Assembly: GCF_900113305.1 (NCBI RefSeq)
Contig: NZ_FOOW01000018.1
Coordinates: 1 to 55,345, forward strand
Reading direction: 5' to 3'
Length of the DNA stretch: 55,345 nucleotides
Source: Prevotella sp. KH2C16
GTDB lineage: Bacteria > Bacteroidota > Bacteroidia > Bacteroidales > Bacteroidaceae
Below are positions 43,530 through 54,100 of this stretch, piece after piece. The stretch's first letter is position 1, and every line of letters starts with the position of its first letter. The position numbers and the translations under genes are program-made. The notes under the pieces are model-generated. The model searched no databases. It was not told the DNA's origin and saw only the letters and a program-made list of their open reading frames with translations.

Positions 43530-46063
43530 TTCACTTTCAAAATGTATTTCTTAACATTCCAGCCATCAAGGAGGAGGTTATACTTTTCCTGCCTTCCGCC
43601 CTCAATCGTACAAGTTATCTTACGCTCAGTATGAGGCTCCAGAGATACATAATTATCTGTATAGTGGGCAGGCACCACGAGGCACCCTTGCTTGTCGGTC
43701 AAAGCCATACGCAGAAAGAATGCAACGATACCAGACTGGTTAGTCAGACGAATCGTAAGAACTGTCTTTCCGCCTGCCGTCTGCCGGTCTACTTCCATTG
43801 CAACAGTTGCTGTAGGCATTTCCGACAACGACCTATAGTCAGCATAATGGCTGATTGGCGTGGATATCCAGTCGGAGGCATCCCAGTCATAGACATCCAT
43901 GTCTGCTGTTAGCGCATAGTCGTTACAAGCGATTACATGGCCTTGACTATCTTTCAAATACAAGAAGAGAAAGGCATTACCAGAGAATTCTGGTAGAGGG
44001 AAAACATCCTCTACGGCAAAAGATTCCGCATTGAATGTCTTCTGTTCAGAACCGATACAGTCGCCCCCAAGGCTATATAGTTTTGCCTCGGCAGTCAAGG
44101 TTTCTGGCAGAAAGGTTTCATTGACAGCTACTATTCGCTTCCGACCGTAATCATAGATAAGCTGTAGGGAAGCATTACCCTTCCGGACTGAATAATATGA
44201 AGCATTCGGAACCAGATAGTGATCATAAAGCTGCCAGTAAAGTCCAGGACGCGCAGCATTGAGCATCCACTGAATAATCCCCGTCGTTTTCGGGATGTTC
44301 ACGCGGAATGCCTCAAACATAGCCCGTGTACTCTCGTAGTTAGCCAAGTCGGCCTTATGAAGAAAATCATATAAATTCTGTGGAGTACCATAGCGAGCCT
44401 CCACAACTTCCTGCAACTTATCAAGTTTGCCCATGGAAGAGGCAGAGGCTGTGCAATGATAGCCCCATACAGAGGATATCGGCCAGGGATTCTTACCAAG
44501 CATACGCTCCAAAGACTCGCGCTGTGGCAGCTGAGCTCCAATGCCCGTCTCGGTATTAAACCCGATGGCACCCCCTGGAGCCTTGTGTGAATACCAATAG
44601 GATGGGCCGACATAGTCGTAAGGGCCTGCCATTTTCATGCCTGCCGTGCCCGACAGCTGAGTCTCCAGTTTCTTGGCAGAAGTTATATACGGACGGCTTG
44701 GATCTATCCGCCGGAGCAGACGACGATATTTTTCTTCCAAAGGCATACACGGAATCTTATCGCTGCCTACAAACCAACAGATTATACTTGGATGACGACG
44801 CAACCATAGTACCTGATCATGTAAGTATCTAACCATCAAGCTGATATCTTTATCAGAAGTCATGCCACCATAAAGCTCATCGCAGGGCTTTCCAAGGTAT
44901 TCCTCCCATTCCCAATGACAAGTCCAGCCCGGAAGAACCATTATACCAAGGCTATCGCAGAGTTCAAAGACATCCTGTGAATTTCCCCAGATATTCTCCA
45001 TCCGGATGGCATTCAAGTTCATATCAGACACATAGCCAAGTTGCAACCTATAGGTCTTAGGAGTATCCCTCATGAAAATATCGTCAGTCCATCCTGCGCC
45101 ACGCACAAGCACTCTGCGCCCGTTGAGCGTGAAACCACGATTACCCTCTTCCGTGAAAAAATCTCCTATTTCGCGTATTCCGAACCTGAATGTAAAAGAA
45201 TCCTCTATTCTCTCGCGACTAACAAATTCCAATTTCATTCTATAGAGTGTCGGTGTACCCATATTATGACACCACCAGAGTTTCGGGTTCATAACATACA
45301 ACTGAGGCACAGCATCAGAAGTGAGATTCAGCAACTTCTCCTCACCACCCTTCAAGGTAACTGGAACCTGGAAGCTCCTACCATCGAAAGAACCACGAAG
45401 AAAACCGGAAATCTCACACTGAGAGAAATTTCTGACTCCAACCGATAATTGCAGCCAAGCTTCTTGAAGCGTAGTTGCATTAACCTCACTCATCACAGAA
45501 GGATCCTTCAGCATAACATCCCCACAGGTAATGATGCTGACTGGGCGAATAATTCCCAGACTCTCATCGGCCGGGCGGGGATTCCAGTCCACATAACCAG
45601 CATTAGGCTCTCCCGCGCGAGCCCTTGACACCTCTATCTCCAGTAGATTGACATTCTTCACCTTCTCAGTAATATCCAGAGTATGTCGAGTATAAGTTCC
45701 ACAAATCTCCGTGCTGTCAGCAATCAATTGACCATTTAGTCGGACATTGGCTCTGTAGCTGATGCCATCCAATTGGAGAATTACATGTCCAGCAAGCTCT
45801 GCAGGGGAAAGACGGAAGGTACGGGTATAAGTCCAAGGCACATCAAAGCGTGTCCGATCAATATTCTTATAGGCTGTGCCTTCCAGCAATCCTGGGTATT
45901 CTCCATTATCGGTGAGCACGCCCATTACTGTAGAAGGCACAGTTGCCTTGTATTTTCCCTGCAGCACCCATCCATCATGAAGAGGAATCACCTTAGCTTC
46001 CATTAAAAGACATGCCTGCAGAAAACACGCAACCGAGAATACCCTTAATAGATTTCTATTCAT
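43526..46063 (-). CDS. GH2 glycosidase, exo-beta-D-glucosaminidase-like (CsxA type)
   Basis: An 845-residue exported GH2 enzyme: signal peptide (LLRVFSVACFLQACLLMEA), galactose-binding-like N-terminal domain (about 25-180), immunoglobulin-like domain (about 200-290), TIM-barrel catalytic domain (about 300-590) and two further beta domains. The usual GH2 acid/base Glu (NE motif) is replaced by Asp in CWFVGSDKIP (D435), and the nucleophile fits E505 (GFNTETG). The Asp and the 70-residue spacing recall exo-beta-glucosaminidase CsxA, in which D469 and E541 serve. Beta-mannosidase activity remains possible. The gene overlaps the regulator gene and follows the ROK kinase by 9 bases. Confidence 0.75.
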   Translation of the reverse strand: MNRNLLRVFSVACFLQACLLMEAKVIPLHDGWVLQGKYKATVPSTVMGVLTDNGEYPGLLEGTAYKNIDRTRFDVPWTYTRTFRLSPAELAGHVILQLDGISYRANVRLNGQLIADSTEICGTYTRHTLDITEKVKNVNLLEIEVSRARAGEPNAGYVDWNPRPADESLGIIRPVSIITCGDVMLKDPSVMSEVNATTLQEAWLQLSVGVRNFSQCEISGFLRGSFDGRSFQVPVTLKGGEEKLLNLTSDAVPQLYVMNPKLWWCHNMGTPTLYRMKLEFVSRERIEDSFTFRFGIREIGDFFTEEGNRGFTLNGRRVLVRGAGWTDDIFMRDTPKTYRLQLGYVSDMNLNAIRMENIWGNSQDVFELCDSLGIMVLPGWTCHWEWEEYLGKPCDELYGGMTSDKDISLMVRYLHDQVLWLRRHPSIICWFVGSDKIPCMPLEEKYRRLLRRIDPSRPYITSAKKLETQLSGTAGMKMAGPYDYVGPSYWYSHKAPGGAIGFNTETGIGAQLPQRESLERMLGKNPWPISSVWGYHCTASASSMGKLDKLQEVVEARYGTPQNLYDFLHKADLANYESTRAMFEAFRVNIPKTTGIIQWMLNAARPGLYWQLYDHYLVPNASYYSVRKGNASLQLIYDYGRKRIVAVNETFLPETLTAEAKLYSLGGDCIGSEQKTFNAESFAVEDVFPLPEFSGNAFLFLYLKDSQGHVIACNDYALTADMDVYDWDASDWISTPISHYADYRSLSEMPTATVAMEVDRQTAGGKTVLTIRLTNQSGIVAFFLRMALTDKQGCLVVPAHYTDNYVSLEPHTERKITCTIEGGRQEKYNLLLDGWNVKKYILKVK

Positions 46064-46072
46064 AGCTTTTTC

Positions 46073-46906
46073 TTACATTGACTCACATAACGATGCTGCA
46101 CCGAAAAGAGCCGCATCATTCAGACCAGTTGGGAAGACCTTTAAACGCTCAGCCAATTTGGCATAAGGGAATGATGCTATTTCTTTCCACATGAATTTCT
46201 CGAAAAGATCGAAGCCTGAAGCAATGCCACCACCGAAGATAACAGCCTCTGTATCATAAGTAAACATTACCGTTTTAATAAATCGCCCGATATGGATTCC
46301 GAATTCATTCCATACTTCCTTGGCCATCTTGTCTCCTTGACGAGCGGCCCGACCCACATCCCGAGCTGTACATTCACACTTATTAAGGAAATAATGACTG
46401 CTACAATAATGCTCTATATCGGAATCCTTATAAGAGAGCGAACCCAATTCACCTGCTCCGTCATTACAGCCACGATAAAGTTGCTTGTCTATGACTACCC
46501 CTGCTCCAAGTCCAGTACCTAATGTAACCCCTAAGAAGTTATTGTAGTTGCGACCTTCGCCAAAATGAGCTAAACCAAGAGCGAAACAGTTAGAATCGTT
46601 ATCCAGAGAGACTGGTACATGAAAAACATCTTCTAAACAAGCCTTGAGAGGAACCTCCTTCCAAGAAGGTATATTCGCAACATTGTAAACAATACCCTCC
46701 TTGCGATCCATTACAGAGGGAATGCCTGCTCCAATAGCTGTAACCTCAGGTGTTTTCACTCCTCTGACAAGTTGAACAAGAACATCGAGCACCTCTTGCT
46801 GAGACCCGGCTGACGGACAAGATACTGTTTTCTTACAGAGAATCCTATCGCCGTCTATGAGGGCAGCACGCATATTGGTGCCACCCATGTCAATACCTAT
46901 GTTCAC
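46073..46906 (-). CDS. ROK-family sugar kinase
   Basis: A 277-residue cytoplasmic ATP-dependent sugar kinase. ATP-binding motif GIDMGGTNMRAAL at residues 4-16, second loop LGVTLGTGLGAGVV, and catalytic D104 in DNDSNCFALG. The zinc site normal for ROK proteins is absent: the GH of ExGH is replaced (GELGSLSY) and the CxCGxxGC cluster reads EHYCSSHYFLNK, so no zinc is expected. Substrate unknown; glucose, fructose, mannose or amino sugars are phosphorylated by relatives. It sits 249 bases behind the GH16 gene and 9 bases ahead of GH2, inside the PUL. The 249-base gap holds no clear gene. Confidence 0.85.
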   Translation of the reverse strand: MNIGIDMGGTNMRAALIDGDRILCKKTVSCPSAGSQQEVLDVLVQLVRGVKTPEVTAIGAGIPSVMDRKEGIVYNVANIPSWKEVPLKACLEDVFHVPVSLDNDSNCFALGLAHFGEGRNYNNFLGVTLGTGLGAGVVIDKQLYRGCNDGAGELGSLSYKDSDIEHYCSSHYFLNKCECTARDVGRAARQGDKMAKEVWNEFGIHIGRFIKTVMFTYDTEAVIFGGGIASGFDLFEKFMWKEIASFPYAKLAERLKVFPTGLNDAALFGAASLCESM

Positions 46907-47155
46907 TCGTTAGTTGAATTAAAATAGAAACATTTATTTATGCGTAAAAGTTGTACCTGCAATTGATTTCTAACCATTTAGTGGAACTTTATTCATTAAG
47001 TATTATCATCGCTATGCGCAACTCCAATGCAAAGTTCCGGAAAATTCTCGAAAGTTACAATCATTTTGCAGGATATCAAGTAAATGATAAGGGAAATATT
47101 CCTTGCCACGGTGTTATACCCATATTCTCCATAGGTAAGCAGTAACACTTTCCAT

Positions 47156-48223
47156 CTATTTTTTGAATATTCTAACATAGTCCACTTCCATTTCGCTGGG
47201 AAAAGCATGATCGTCTACACCGTACATTCCTCCCCAGTCTCCGCCAACAGCAACATTGAGAATAAGATAAAGGTCGTGATTGAATGGCCAGATTTGAGGA
47301 TCGGATTTATCTTCAGGATTGAAAGTGAGATATACATTACTAGGATGATCAATATAAAACTCTATCCCTTGATCGGTCCAGTTCATCCCATACACATGGA
47401 AATTCTTTTCCACATCGCCTAAGTTGCTGACAGAAGCAGTAATCTTGTCTTCTGGCTTGCCGGATAGCGTATGAGATGTGTGAACAGTAGTATAGATTAT
47501 ATTCTTGTCGCATCCCACATATTCCATCATGTCAAGTTCTGAATAGGCTGGTTGAGCCGCAGTACCGTAAAACCAAATAGCAGGCCACATGCCTACTCCT
47601 CCCGCAAGTTTAGCTCTTACCTCCACACGGCCACGGTGGATTTCTTTTTTGCCTCGCGTAGTGAGTCGAGCCGAAGTATAGTCTCCGATTTTCTGTCCAA
47701 CCCCTGTTTTGATAGCTTTGATTACCAATTTTCCATCTCGAATGAAACTATTTTCGGCACTATTCGTATAGTTCTCCCATTCATGGTTGCCCCATTTCCC
47801 AATACCGGTTTCATAATTCCACGCCTGCGGATCTATCTCTGGCCCATTAAACTCATCATTCCACCAGAGAGCCTCATGCTGTAGCTCATACCATGAGTCG
47901 TTCTGGATGTGGATGGTTTGAGTGCCTGTTGCTTTCTTCTTTCCGTCGGTCATAGTCAATGTTATGTCGTAAGATCCAGCTTTTGGAAAATAACGGGTTA
48001 CTCTTTTACCTTCATATGTGCCGAGTCCCTGCCCGAAGTCCCACGAGCAAACGGTTGACGGCAACACCTCTTGTGCTTCAAAAGTGATGAAATTGGAGCC
48101 TGAGCTGTCGTTCAGAACTATGAATCTGGCATTGGACTTAGCCAGAGCTGTATCCTGTGAACTACCACAGGATACAGCAGTTAAGGCTGCATAAAGAATA
48201 ATCAGTTGTGAGAATGTTTTCAT
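47156..48223 (-). CDS. lipoprotein with PKD domain and GH16 catalytic domain (endo-beta-glycanase)
   Basis: A 355-residue surface or periplasmic lipoprotein (lipobox LTAVSC, Cys19). Residues about 30-108 are a PKD-type domain (VCSWDFGQGLGTYEG, RYFPKAGSYDITLTMTDG). The GH16 domain follows at about 118-355 (WWNDEFNGPEIDP, GMWPAIWFYG). The catalytic ExDxxE motif is E229-L-D231-M-M-E234 in SELDMMEYVG. GH16 enzymes with this motif cut beta-1,3/1,4-glucans, and relatives cut mucin-type or agar-type chains. Its start codon overlaps the stop of the preceding gene (TAATG), so the two are coupled. Confidence 0.88.
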   Translation of the reverse strand: MKTFSQLIILYAALTAVSCGSSQDTALAKSNARFIVLNDSSGSNFITFEAQEVLPSTVCSWDFGQGLGTYEGKRVTRYFPKAGSYDITLTMTDGKKKATGTQTIHIQNDSWYELQHEALWWNDEFNGPEIDPQAWNYETGIGKWGNHEWENYTNSAENSFIRDGKLVIKAIKTGVGQKIGDYTSARLTTRGKKEIHRGRVEVRAKLAGGVGMWPAIWFYGTAAQPAYSELDMMEYVGCDKNIIYTTVHTSHTLSGKPEDKITASVSNLGDVEKNFHVYGMNWTDQGIEFYIDHPSNVYLTFNPEDKSDPQIWPFNHDLYLILNVAVGGDWGGMYGVDDHAFPSEMEVDYVRIFKK

Positions 48224-49572
48224 TATGGATTCATTTGATGGTCGATAGCGTCTAACAAAGAGTTAGGGGAAGAAGCGTCATAATCAAGTAGCCACATGAA
48301 CATGCCTAATCCATCAGCATTCTTAACGAATGTCGACTTGCTGGCCACGCTGTTTTCAGCTCCTGATACACCTACATAGAAAAGGTTGCCGATTTGGCTC
48401 TTCGAGGGAGCGTCCGGATTGTTCTTTACTATATCAAGATAGGTGGGATAGCTCAGATATTGGTCTATCGTGCCCCATGTCGGTGATACACCGGCTGGAA
48501 TAGCATAGTTGACTCCAAATCCGCCTATGCCCACAAGCATCTTGCTGGCCGGTATGCCGGCTGCATTGGCAAATCGGCCTAGATTATCGCTGACTTGCCA
48601 GTCAGGGGCATGAGGAACCGGACTCAAATCCGTCCCGCCAAACAGCATCAAATTGACCCAGTCAAGCCGGTCGCAGTTGCCCAGGAAATAGAATTCATAG
48701 TTGTTCCAGGCTTGTGGCACGGAAGCCGTAATGAAGAAATGGTCGTAGGGTGCTTCTCGTTCTGCAGGGAAAGTCTCTCCCAACTCTTTAAAGAAGTCTA
48801 CAAGACCATTATGATCCTTCAGCGTTCCAGCATCGTTGTTCAGGTTATTGATATAAATGTTTATACCATCCAGCCCATAAGTTGTTACAAATGACTTGAG
48901 CTGTGATATCAAGGCTGCTCGCTTATCCTTGTCAATGAGTACATCGTTAAAGAATGTATCATTATAACTACCGTTGCCCATTGGGAAGGAAATGTTTCCT
49001 GTTACATCAATGAGGACATAAACCCCATTGTTATGAGCATTGGAAACCAGGCTTTTCAGGTTGGCAAGTGCCGCAGCGTCAGGCATAGCAAATGTCCCTG
49101 ACTCATCACCGACAATAAGTCCTTCTATCATCAGATGGGTAATCTTATCCCATTTGATTTGTGCTACATTAATAGCGGTAGAGGCAGCCCCCATCACCAC
49201 ATGCTCATAGGTTTTCGGTACGAATGGCTTGATGATAGAAACATTGGCTGTCCGGAAGTTGACGATGCCGTTCCGTTCTGCCTCCAAACGGAGTACGAAC
49301 GGATCGGCTGATTTTATAATATATTCAAACTGGGTTCCTTCGGCCACTTGCTCGCCATTAATCAGCCACCGGCAGGTAGTCTCGTCGACAGGTGATACTT
49401 GGGCATTGAAACGAATCGTATCGCCAAGATTATAAATGAGGTTGCCTACCCAATCCATGCGGATATACGGAATCTCATCGTCAGCAAATGTTGGATCGCT
49501 GACCGAATTATCACAAGCTCCAAAAGTGAGGGCTGTAAGTATTATGAAAAGAAAATATTTTAAATGTCTCAT
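48223..49572 (-). CDS. GH18-like surface glycan-binding lipoprotein (catalytic residues lost)
   Basis: A 449-residue lipoprotein (lipobox LTFGAC, Cys20). Residues about 30-115 are an immunoglobulin/PKD-like domain (CRWLINGEQVAEGTQFEYII). Residues about 120-445 resemble a GH18 TIM barrel (VYVLIDVTGNIS, MLVGIGGFGVNY, LGMFMWLLDYDA). The GH18 motif DGxDxDxE reads D235-G-I-N238-I-Y240-I-N242, so all the later acidic catalytic residues, including the essential Glu, are gone. Placed directly after susD (12 bases) it is best read as a surface glycan-binding protein built on a dead chitinase fold. Transcribed with GH16. Confidence 0.75.
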   Translation of the reverse strand: MRHLKYFLFIILTALTFGACDNSVSDPTFADDEIPYIRMDWVGNLIYNLGDTIRFNAQVSPVDETTCRWLINGEQVAEGTQFEYIIKSADPFVLRLEAERNGIVNFRTANVSIIKPFVPKTYEHVVMGAASTAINVAQIKWDKITHLMIEGLIVGDESGTFAMPDAAALANLKSLVSNAHNNGVYVLIDVTGNISFPMGNGSYNDTFFNDVLIDKDKRAALISQLKSFVTTYGLDGINIYINNLNNDAGTLKDHNGLVDFFKELGETFPAEREAPYDHFFITASVPQAWNNYEFYFLGNCDRLDWVNLMLFGGTDLSPVPHAPDWQVSDNLGRFANAAGIPASKMLVGIGGFGVNYAIPAGVSPTWGTIDQYLSYPTYLDIVKNNPDAPSKSQIGNLFYVGVSGAENSVASKSTFVKNADGLGMFMWLLDYDASSPNSLLDAIDHQMNP

Positions 49573-49584
49573 AACGATTTTGAT

Positions 49585-51192
49585 TTATTGTTTATCCCAC
49601 CAAACAGGTGTCGTCCAGTCGTAAGGCTGTATCTTCTCTATGGCGGCATTATAGTTTTCTGGATTTTTAACTTGTTCATCTGACGGATAAAGTAATCTGC
49701 GTGGGAATTGTCCGTTTGACTGATTGCGGGCAGCATCACGATTGAGAAATTTTATTTTAGGAATCCCGGTTCTACGCCAGTTGGCAAACGACTCAAAAGG
49801 ATTTAACAGGTGCTCTACCCATATTTGCATGTTGATTTGTTCGATGCCGGTAGTTTCTTTATAAGGGTTAGCTTTGATGAATTTATCAAGATCCGTATCA
49901 GAAACTGCGGGAGCACCGTAGAGCGTCATCTGTTGTACGGCAGCTTGTAGTCCTTTCGTAAAATGCTCGGCAGCACTTCCTGTTCCCAGATTCCAGCGTT
50001 GGGCACATTCGGCCAGCAAGAATTCTGTTTCAGCATACGACATGTTGATGTAGGGTGCATCGTAAGCAGTTAGCCATTTGGAAGGCTGCAGGTAAGTCAG
50101 TCGAGCAGGCACTACAACATTGGCACCGTTCACTTCAATAGTTACATCTTGTGTAGGACTGTTGGGATCATCATCATAGTTTTCCCAATCAAAACGGTCT
50201 GTAGGCCTTGACATTTCAGTCCAGTTACCAACTTTCTCGTAAATCTTCTGTGTGATATCAGTCGCATCTGCATCTTCCAGATAGCATCCTCCATAAATAG
50301 TGATGCGTGGATCCTGGGTTTTCTCCATATAGGCTATCAAGTCGCGGGCGATACGGAAATTGTGAGGATCGGCCATGAACCGGTTTGACAAAGCATTTCC
50401 TCGTCCTGGACCTTCGCTTGGGTTTGCAAAATTCTCATAGTGAATGGCACAGATGTCATCATTACTCTGCATCACACCATTGGCTATGGCTTTCGTTGCT
50501 TCAGCCTTGGCTAAGTCGGGCATCACCTTGATGAGCCTGAGTGCCAGTCTCAGGTGGAGTGAATTACAATAGCGTTTCCATTTTGTGATATCGCCATTGA
50601 AATACTGATCGTAAGTGATGAGGTCGCCATTGACATCCAATTCCTGGTTAGCTATGTCCAGTTGGTTGAAAAAATCGGTATATATATCCTGTTGGGCATC
50701 ATATTTGGGTTTAAGTATACCACTATAATAACCATAGCCAGCTTCCGAATAAGGTATGTCGCCATACATATCTGTCAGTTGGGCATAGACATAAGTACGC
50801 ATGATACGCCCGATGGCATTGATGTTCTTTAGGTTCGGATTGTCTTTGGAGCGTTCCACGATGTCGACAAGTCCCTTGGCCATTCGGCCATAGCGTTGAT
50901 ACCACATCTCGCCCATATAGGAATCATTCTTAATGCCCAGGCACCCATATTCAGTAGTGCCCCAGTCGCCGCACCATTGGTGGGTCCATCCGCCTGGATA
51001 CATCATATAGCGATGCCATTCCTGGTAGTCATTGGTAAGCATCATCTGCAAGTCGGGTAATATCAGGTTCGGATCCATATCGGTAGATTTGGTAGGATCC
51101 TGGTTGATGTCTCCAAAGTCATTGCATGACAGCATGGGAAGGAGACAGACAAAAGCCATGCATATTATTTTTATTTTTTTCATTATAGTCAT
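49585..51192 (-). CDS. SusD/RagB-family surface glycan-binding lipoprotein
   Basis: A 535-residue lipoprotein (MTIMKKIKI, lipobox LLPMLSC, Cys22). It belongs to the SusD-like group with NQDPTKSTDMDPNLILPDLQ after the lipobox, helical TPR core (ADMYGDIPYSEA-type motif here QLTDMYGDIPYSEAGYG) and the late FANWRRTGIPKIKFLNR segment. It caps the SusC barrel at the cell surface and binds the target oligosaccharide. It starts 4 bases after the susC stop. An ATG at 51183 (MKKIKI) is an equally good start. Confidence 0.93.
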   Translation of the reverse strand: MTIMKKIKIICMAFVCLLPMLSCNDFGDINQDPTKSTDMDPNLILPDLQMMLTNDYQEWHRYMMYPGGWTHQWCGDWGTTEYGCLGIKNDSYMGEMWYQRYGRMAKGLVDIVERSKDNPNLKNINAIGRIMRTYVYAQLTDMYGDIPYSEAGYGYYSGILKPKYDAQQDIYTDFFNQLDIANQELDVNGDLITYDQYFNGDITKWKRYCNSLHLRLALRLIKVMPDLAKAEATKAIANGVMQSNDDICAIHYENFANPSEGPGRGNALSNRFMADPHNFRIARDLIAYMEKTQDPRITIYGGCYLEDADATDITQKIYEKVGNWTEMSRPTDRFDWENYDDDPNSPTQDVTIEVNGANVVVPARLTYLQPSKWLTAYDAPYINMSYAETEFLLAECAQRWNLGTGSAAEHFTKGLQAAVQQMTLYGAPAVSDTDLDKFIKANPYKETTGIEQINMQIWVEHLLNPFESFANWRRTGIPKIKFLNRDAARNQSNGQFPRRLLYPSDEQVKNPENYNAAIEKIQPYDWTTPVWWDKQ

Positions 51193-51196
51193 TTGT

Positions 51197-54100
51197 TTAA
51201 AGGGTCAACTTAACGCTAAAGCCAAAGTTCCTTCTTGAAGGAAGCGAACCGTATTCAAAGCCCTGGCCATTGCTGTTAGAGTAATTGGACTCAGGGTCAA
51301 CATTGGGAATATCAGAATAAATCGTCCAGAGGTTTCTGCCATAGAGTGAGAATACTACACTCTTGAGAGGAGTACCGAGAAGCCAGCTGTCGGGTAACTG
51401 ATAGCTCAGTGAAAGTTCTCGAAGCTTCACAAATGAAGCATCATAGATAAAAGGTTCCGGAGTATTAGCACTTTCGAAATATGCCCAGTATTTTTGAGGG
51501 TCCACTGGTGTCTTGTTAGGCTCATAGACAGGATTTTCTGGTGTCCCGACATTGACAACGCCTTTCCCGATGAATCCTCCTGTTGGTGTCCAGTCATTGA
51601 TGGTGAGGTTAGCTTGTTTTCTAAGTTCTTCAGAATAATACCAACTGTCTCTGCCTTCAAGCGTCTCCTCAGAGGTTCCGTTGAGATGCGACATCATGGC
51701 ACTCATAGAGTAGACATCAGCCCCCCACTTCACATCAAAGAGTACACTCAGAGACAATCCTTTCCATGTAAAAGAAGTACCTATACCAGATGTCCAGTCG
51801 TAGACACCATTGCCTAGAACTTCCAGTTTATCACCCACCACAGGATATCCGCTGCGGTCGAATATGACTTGCCCGTCTTCTGTGCGAGCCATCTTCTTGC
51901 CGACAATCACACCGTAGGCTTTTCCTTCAATAGCTTCTATCATGGCTCCAGCCCAACGAGCTTCTGCCAATGGATAGGCTGTAAGCTCTGGATGCAGGCT
52001 TTTCACCTTATTACTATTTTTGGCAAAATTGATGAAAGCATCCCATTTCAAATCTGGTGTTTCAATAATAGTACCATTTAACCCAAGTTCAATACCTTGG
52101 TTGATGATCTCTCCACTATTTACCGTGGCTTGTGTAAAGCCTGTTGTGGTCGAGATGGGGAGATCCATTATCTGATCTTGAGTTGATTGATGATAATAAG
52201 TAAAGTCGAGGTTCACGCGATTGTTGAAAAACTTGAGCTGTGTACCCAATTCATAAGAATAGGTGCGGGTGGGTTTCAAATCATGGTTAGGCACACCTGT
52301 GGAAGATATCTCACCTAACGGCTTACCGTTGAATGTATAGGGTTTCACGCCATAGTTCAAGCTCAGGCGATAGGGGTCGGTATCACCACCAACTTCGGCC
52401 CATGAAGCCCTTAGTTTTCCAAACGAGAGAATATTGTTCTTGGGTATCAGCTTGGTGAAGATGAAACTGCCGCTTATTGAAGGATAAAGGTAAGAGTTTC
52501 GTCCTTTAGCGAGCGTAGAAGACCAGTCGTTGCGAATAGTAGCATCAATGTATAAGAAATCCTTGTAGGCAAAGTTTATAGCACCATACACCGACCTCAC
52601 TTGCTTGCGACCTTTATAATAGTTGAGTGAATGGGTTACATAATTACCAATACTTTCCATACCGGGAATAATCTGATCATTACCACTATTATTGAAAGTT
52701 TCTGAATTGAAGAACATAAGGTTGCCACCCACAAAGGCGCCAAGGTCTATCACATCATTCAGCTTCGTGTCATAGCGTAAAATAGCTTCAAGGTTGGTTT
52801 CCTGAACATCCGTAGAAGTTTCCGCCATGGCACCTTGTGGAGCGGTAGGAGTGTTGATGCCTTGAAATTCTGTCATACGGAATTTATAAAAGTCGGTTCC
52901 TGCCCGTCCTTGTAGAGTAAGCCCATCTATAATATGATAGCGTAGTAACATATAGCCCATCACTCGGTCTTTCTTAGAGTTGTTGCTCATGTTATTGATA
53001 GACCAATAAGGGTTGATGCGATAGATGTTTCCGCCGTTCCAGTCGCGGTATTTACCATACTCGTCTTCATAATTGGCAAGCCAGTGCTGATCGAAGTTTG
53101 GAGCCAGGCCGATAAGACTCAGGCCAATATTATTGGGTGAGTCGGAAAGAGCCGGCCGATTATCCACCGATTCATGGATATAGTTGGCGCGGCCTTCAAT
53201 GTCGAGCTTGTCGAGCAGTTTGGCTGACCCCTTTATCATAAACGAAGTACGCGACATATCGGAACTTGGCACGATATCCCAATTGCGCATATCAGAAACA
53301 GAGAAAAGTAAATTAGCTTTTTCGCCCGCAGCTGTTAGCGACAGCGAGTTTGTCAGGGTTGAACCTGTGCGGAAGAAACTGGATATATTATTCTTGACAT
53401 TACTATAAGGTTTTGTCGAGCCGTCAAAGATATAGCCTTGAAGTTTGCCATCAATTTTGGCACCCCATGCGCTTTGCGACACGCCTCGGCCTACATCCTT
53501 TGTTATTGGCAACTCGCCGTTGCGTCCGTAGCCATACACACGCTGATAGTCATCAAATTCAGAGAGTTGGTTTACAAAATCGACGCTACTACTGAAACTG
53601 ATGCCCAGTCCTTTCTTCTTGGCTGACTTAGTTGTAATGAGTACTACACCATTACTGGCTCGCGAACCATAAAGGGCGGCAGCGGAAGCTCCTTTCAATA
53701 CAGATATGTTATCTATATCGTCGGGGTTGATGGCTGACACACCGTCGCCCATATCATAGCCTCCCCACATACCAGCCCCTCCCAACTGTGAGTTGTCCAT
53801 CGGTACACCGTCAACTACATAGAGAGGTTGATTGTTGCCGTTTAGTTCGCCGTTACCGCGTATTACTACGCGCGTAGAGCCTGACGGTCCGGCAATGGTC
53901 GACGAGATGTCAACACCGGGTATCTTGCCAGACAAAGCTCCCATTGCATTGGTTGGGCGAGTCTTCGCAATCTCGTCGCCCTGAACTTCGGTTATTGCAT
54001 ATCCCAACGCCTTTGCCTCACGGCTCATGCCCAATGCGGTAACGACGACCTCGTTGAGGTTCTTAGAATCTTCGGCCAATTGTATATCCAATGACTTGGT

